A stretch of 5,670 bases of DNA from Saprospiraceae bacterium (lineage in GTDB: Bacteria > Bacteroidota > Bacteroidia > Chitinophagales > Saprospiraceae). Below are positions 5,265 to 5,670 of this stretch, piece by piece. The notes under the pieces are model-generated. The model made no database searches. It was not told where the DNA came from and saw nothing but the letters and a program-made list of their open reading frames with translations. A program made the position numbers and the translations under genes. Position 1 is the first letter of the stretch. Every line of letters begins with the position of its first letter. The stretch covers positions 1-5,670 of the forward strand of contig JALVEF010000031.1 in the NCBI GenBank assembly GCA_027031185.1. The letters are read 5' to 3'.

Positions 5265-5294
5265 GTTATATCAGGCTTATCCCCTTTCTGGCAA
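5265..5294 (-). promoter_or_regulatory. Sigma70-type promoter reading into the cassettes (Pc-like)
   Basis: On the minus strand TTGCCA (5289-5294) and TATAAC (5265-5270) are separated by 18 bases; each box differs from consensus at one position. It points towards the leader ORF and the array, about 210 bp before the attI-like core, a distance similar to that of Pc in class 1 integrons. Because cassette genes here lack visible promoters, this is the likely common promoter. Confidence 0.6.
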
Positions 5295-5449
5295 CTACAG
5301 CCTTAGCTTGTGGTCGCACAAAGCGGGGAGATTTTTATTTTTTATAAAGGCGATATCAAGAAGGGGCATTGGATCTTGCCGAGGAGATGCGACTGTTCGT
5401 CGGCTCTCGCTGCTCCGTTCTCCCTACGATGAATCTTCAGGCTAGGGTA

Positions 5450-5670
5450 TTAAAGCGACTTGAGTATCTTCCGCACACCGGGCAGATGCCTTCGCGAGAT
5501 GTCGAGCAGGTCGTCGATGTCGTGGAAGAACACCTGGTGGGCATCCTGCTGGTTGCGCATGCCGGCGATCTTGTCGAGGCGGACCAGGGCGTTGCGGTGG
5601 ATGCGGTAGAAGTCGCGGTGGAATTCCTGCTCCAGGGCCTTGAGGGGTTCTTCGATCAGCAGTTCGCCGT
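5450..5670 (-). CDS. LytTR/AlgR-type response regulator, C-terminus (partial)
   Basis: The last 73 residues are visible, ending with TAA at 5450-5452. They form most of a LytTR DNA-binding domain: GELLIEEPLKALEQEF, then FYRIHRNALVRLDKIAGM with the characteristic RIHRNALV core, and a C-terminal SRRHLPGVRKILKSL. The family comprises two-component response regulators that bind promoter repeats; AlgR of Pseudomonas ends similarly (SRRH..GVRK). The receiver domain lies outside the window, so the exact member is unclear. Its GC content and codon use are much higher than in the cassettes, marking it as the resident chromosome. It is transcribed in the same direction as the array, and no clear intrinsic terminator follows it. 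Confidence 0.85.
   Translation of the reverse strand, partial: GELLIEEPLKALEQEFHRDFYRIHRNALVRLDKIAGMRNQQDAHQVFFHDIDDLLDISRRHLPGVRKILKSL

Noticed and set aside
5309..5347. Plus-strand terminator (GCTTGTG...CACAAAGC then T-rich run)
   Set aside because: The stem is short and bulged, several bases separate it from the T-run, and no plus-strand gene precedes it.
1..5670. CRISPR array, tRNA or rRNA genes
   Set aside because: There is no regularly spaced repeat series, and I saw no cloverleaf or rRNA-like stretch on either strand.

Overview
The window is a run of integron-type gene cassettes, all on the minus strand. It sits between the 3' end of a GC-rich chromosomal gene on the right (a LytTR/AlgR-type response regulator, last 73 residues visible) and what looks like the edge of an IS5-family insertion sequence on the left. 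The AlgR-like C-terminus, the high GC of that gene and the cassette organisation suggest a gammaproteobacterium, possibly a pseudomonad or relative. The cassette genes are clearly more AT-rich than the flank, as expected for acquired cassettes.

Reading in the direction of transcription (right to left): after the regulator's stop (5450-5452) comes a sigma70-like promoter (5265-5294) firing into the array, a possible 42-residue leader ORF (5108-5236), an inverted repeat carrying a perfect DnaA box (5129-5156), a perfect 21-bp hairpin (5069-5120), and a GTTAGCC core site (5047-5053) that behaves like an attI junction. No integrase gene lies in the roughly 400 bp between this site and the regulator, where one would normally be. 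Four cassettes follow. C1 (about 4071-5052) has two genes overlapping as TAATG: an Arg-rich 131-residue protein and a 157-residue three-helix membrane protein. C2 (about 3424-4070) encodes a 185-residue HEPN-like protein broken by one extra G in a G7 tract. C3 (about 1931-3423) carries a 409-residue unknown protein and ends in an abnormally long (243 bp) attC-like structure that holds a 20-bp hairpin and a possible 38-residue ORF. C4 (about 142-1930) carries a 556-residue OLD-family AAA ATPase/TOPRIM nuclease. A short cassette remnant and the IS end follow (1-141).

The cassette assignment rests mainly on one test. The start of a cassette should be complementary to its own 3' R'' arm, because both form one attC in the excised circle. 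C1 (10 bp), C2 (12 bp) and C4 (9 bp) match perfectly; C3 matches poorly, which fits its odd attC. Two of the four cassettes encode families common in anti-phage defence (OLD nuclease, HEPN), one a membrane protein with a partner, and one a protein I cannot place. I infer an array rich in candidate defence functions, read from one upstream promoter. The defence role is inference, not shown by the sequence.
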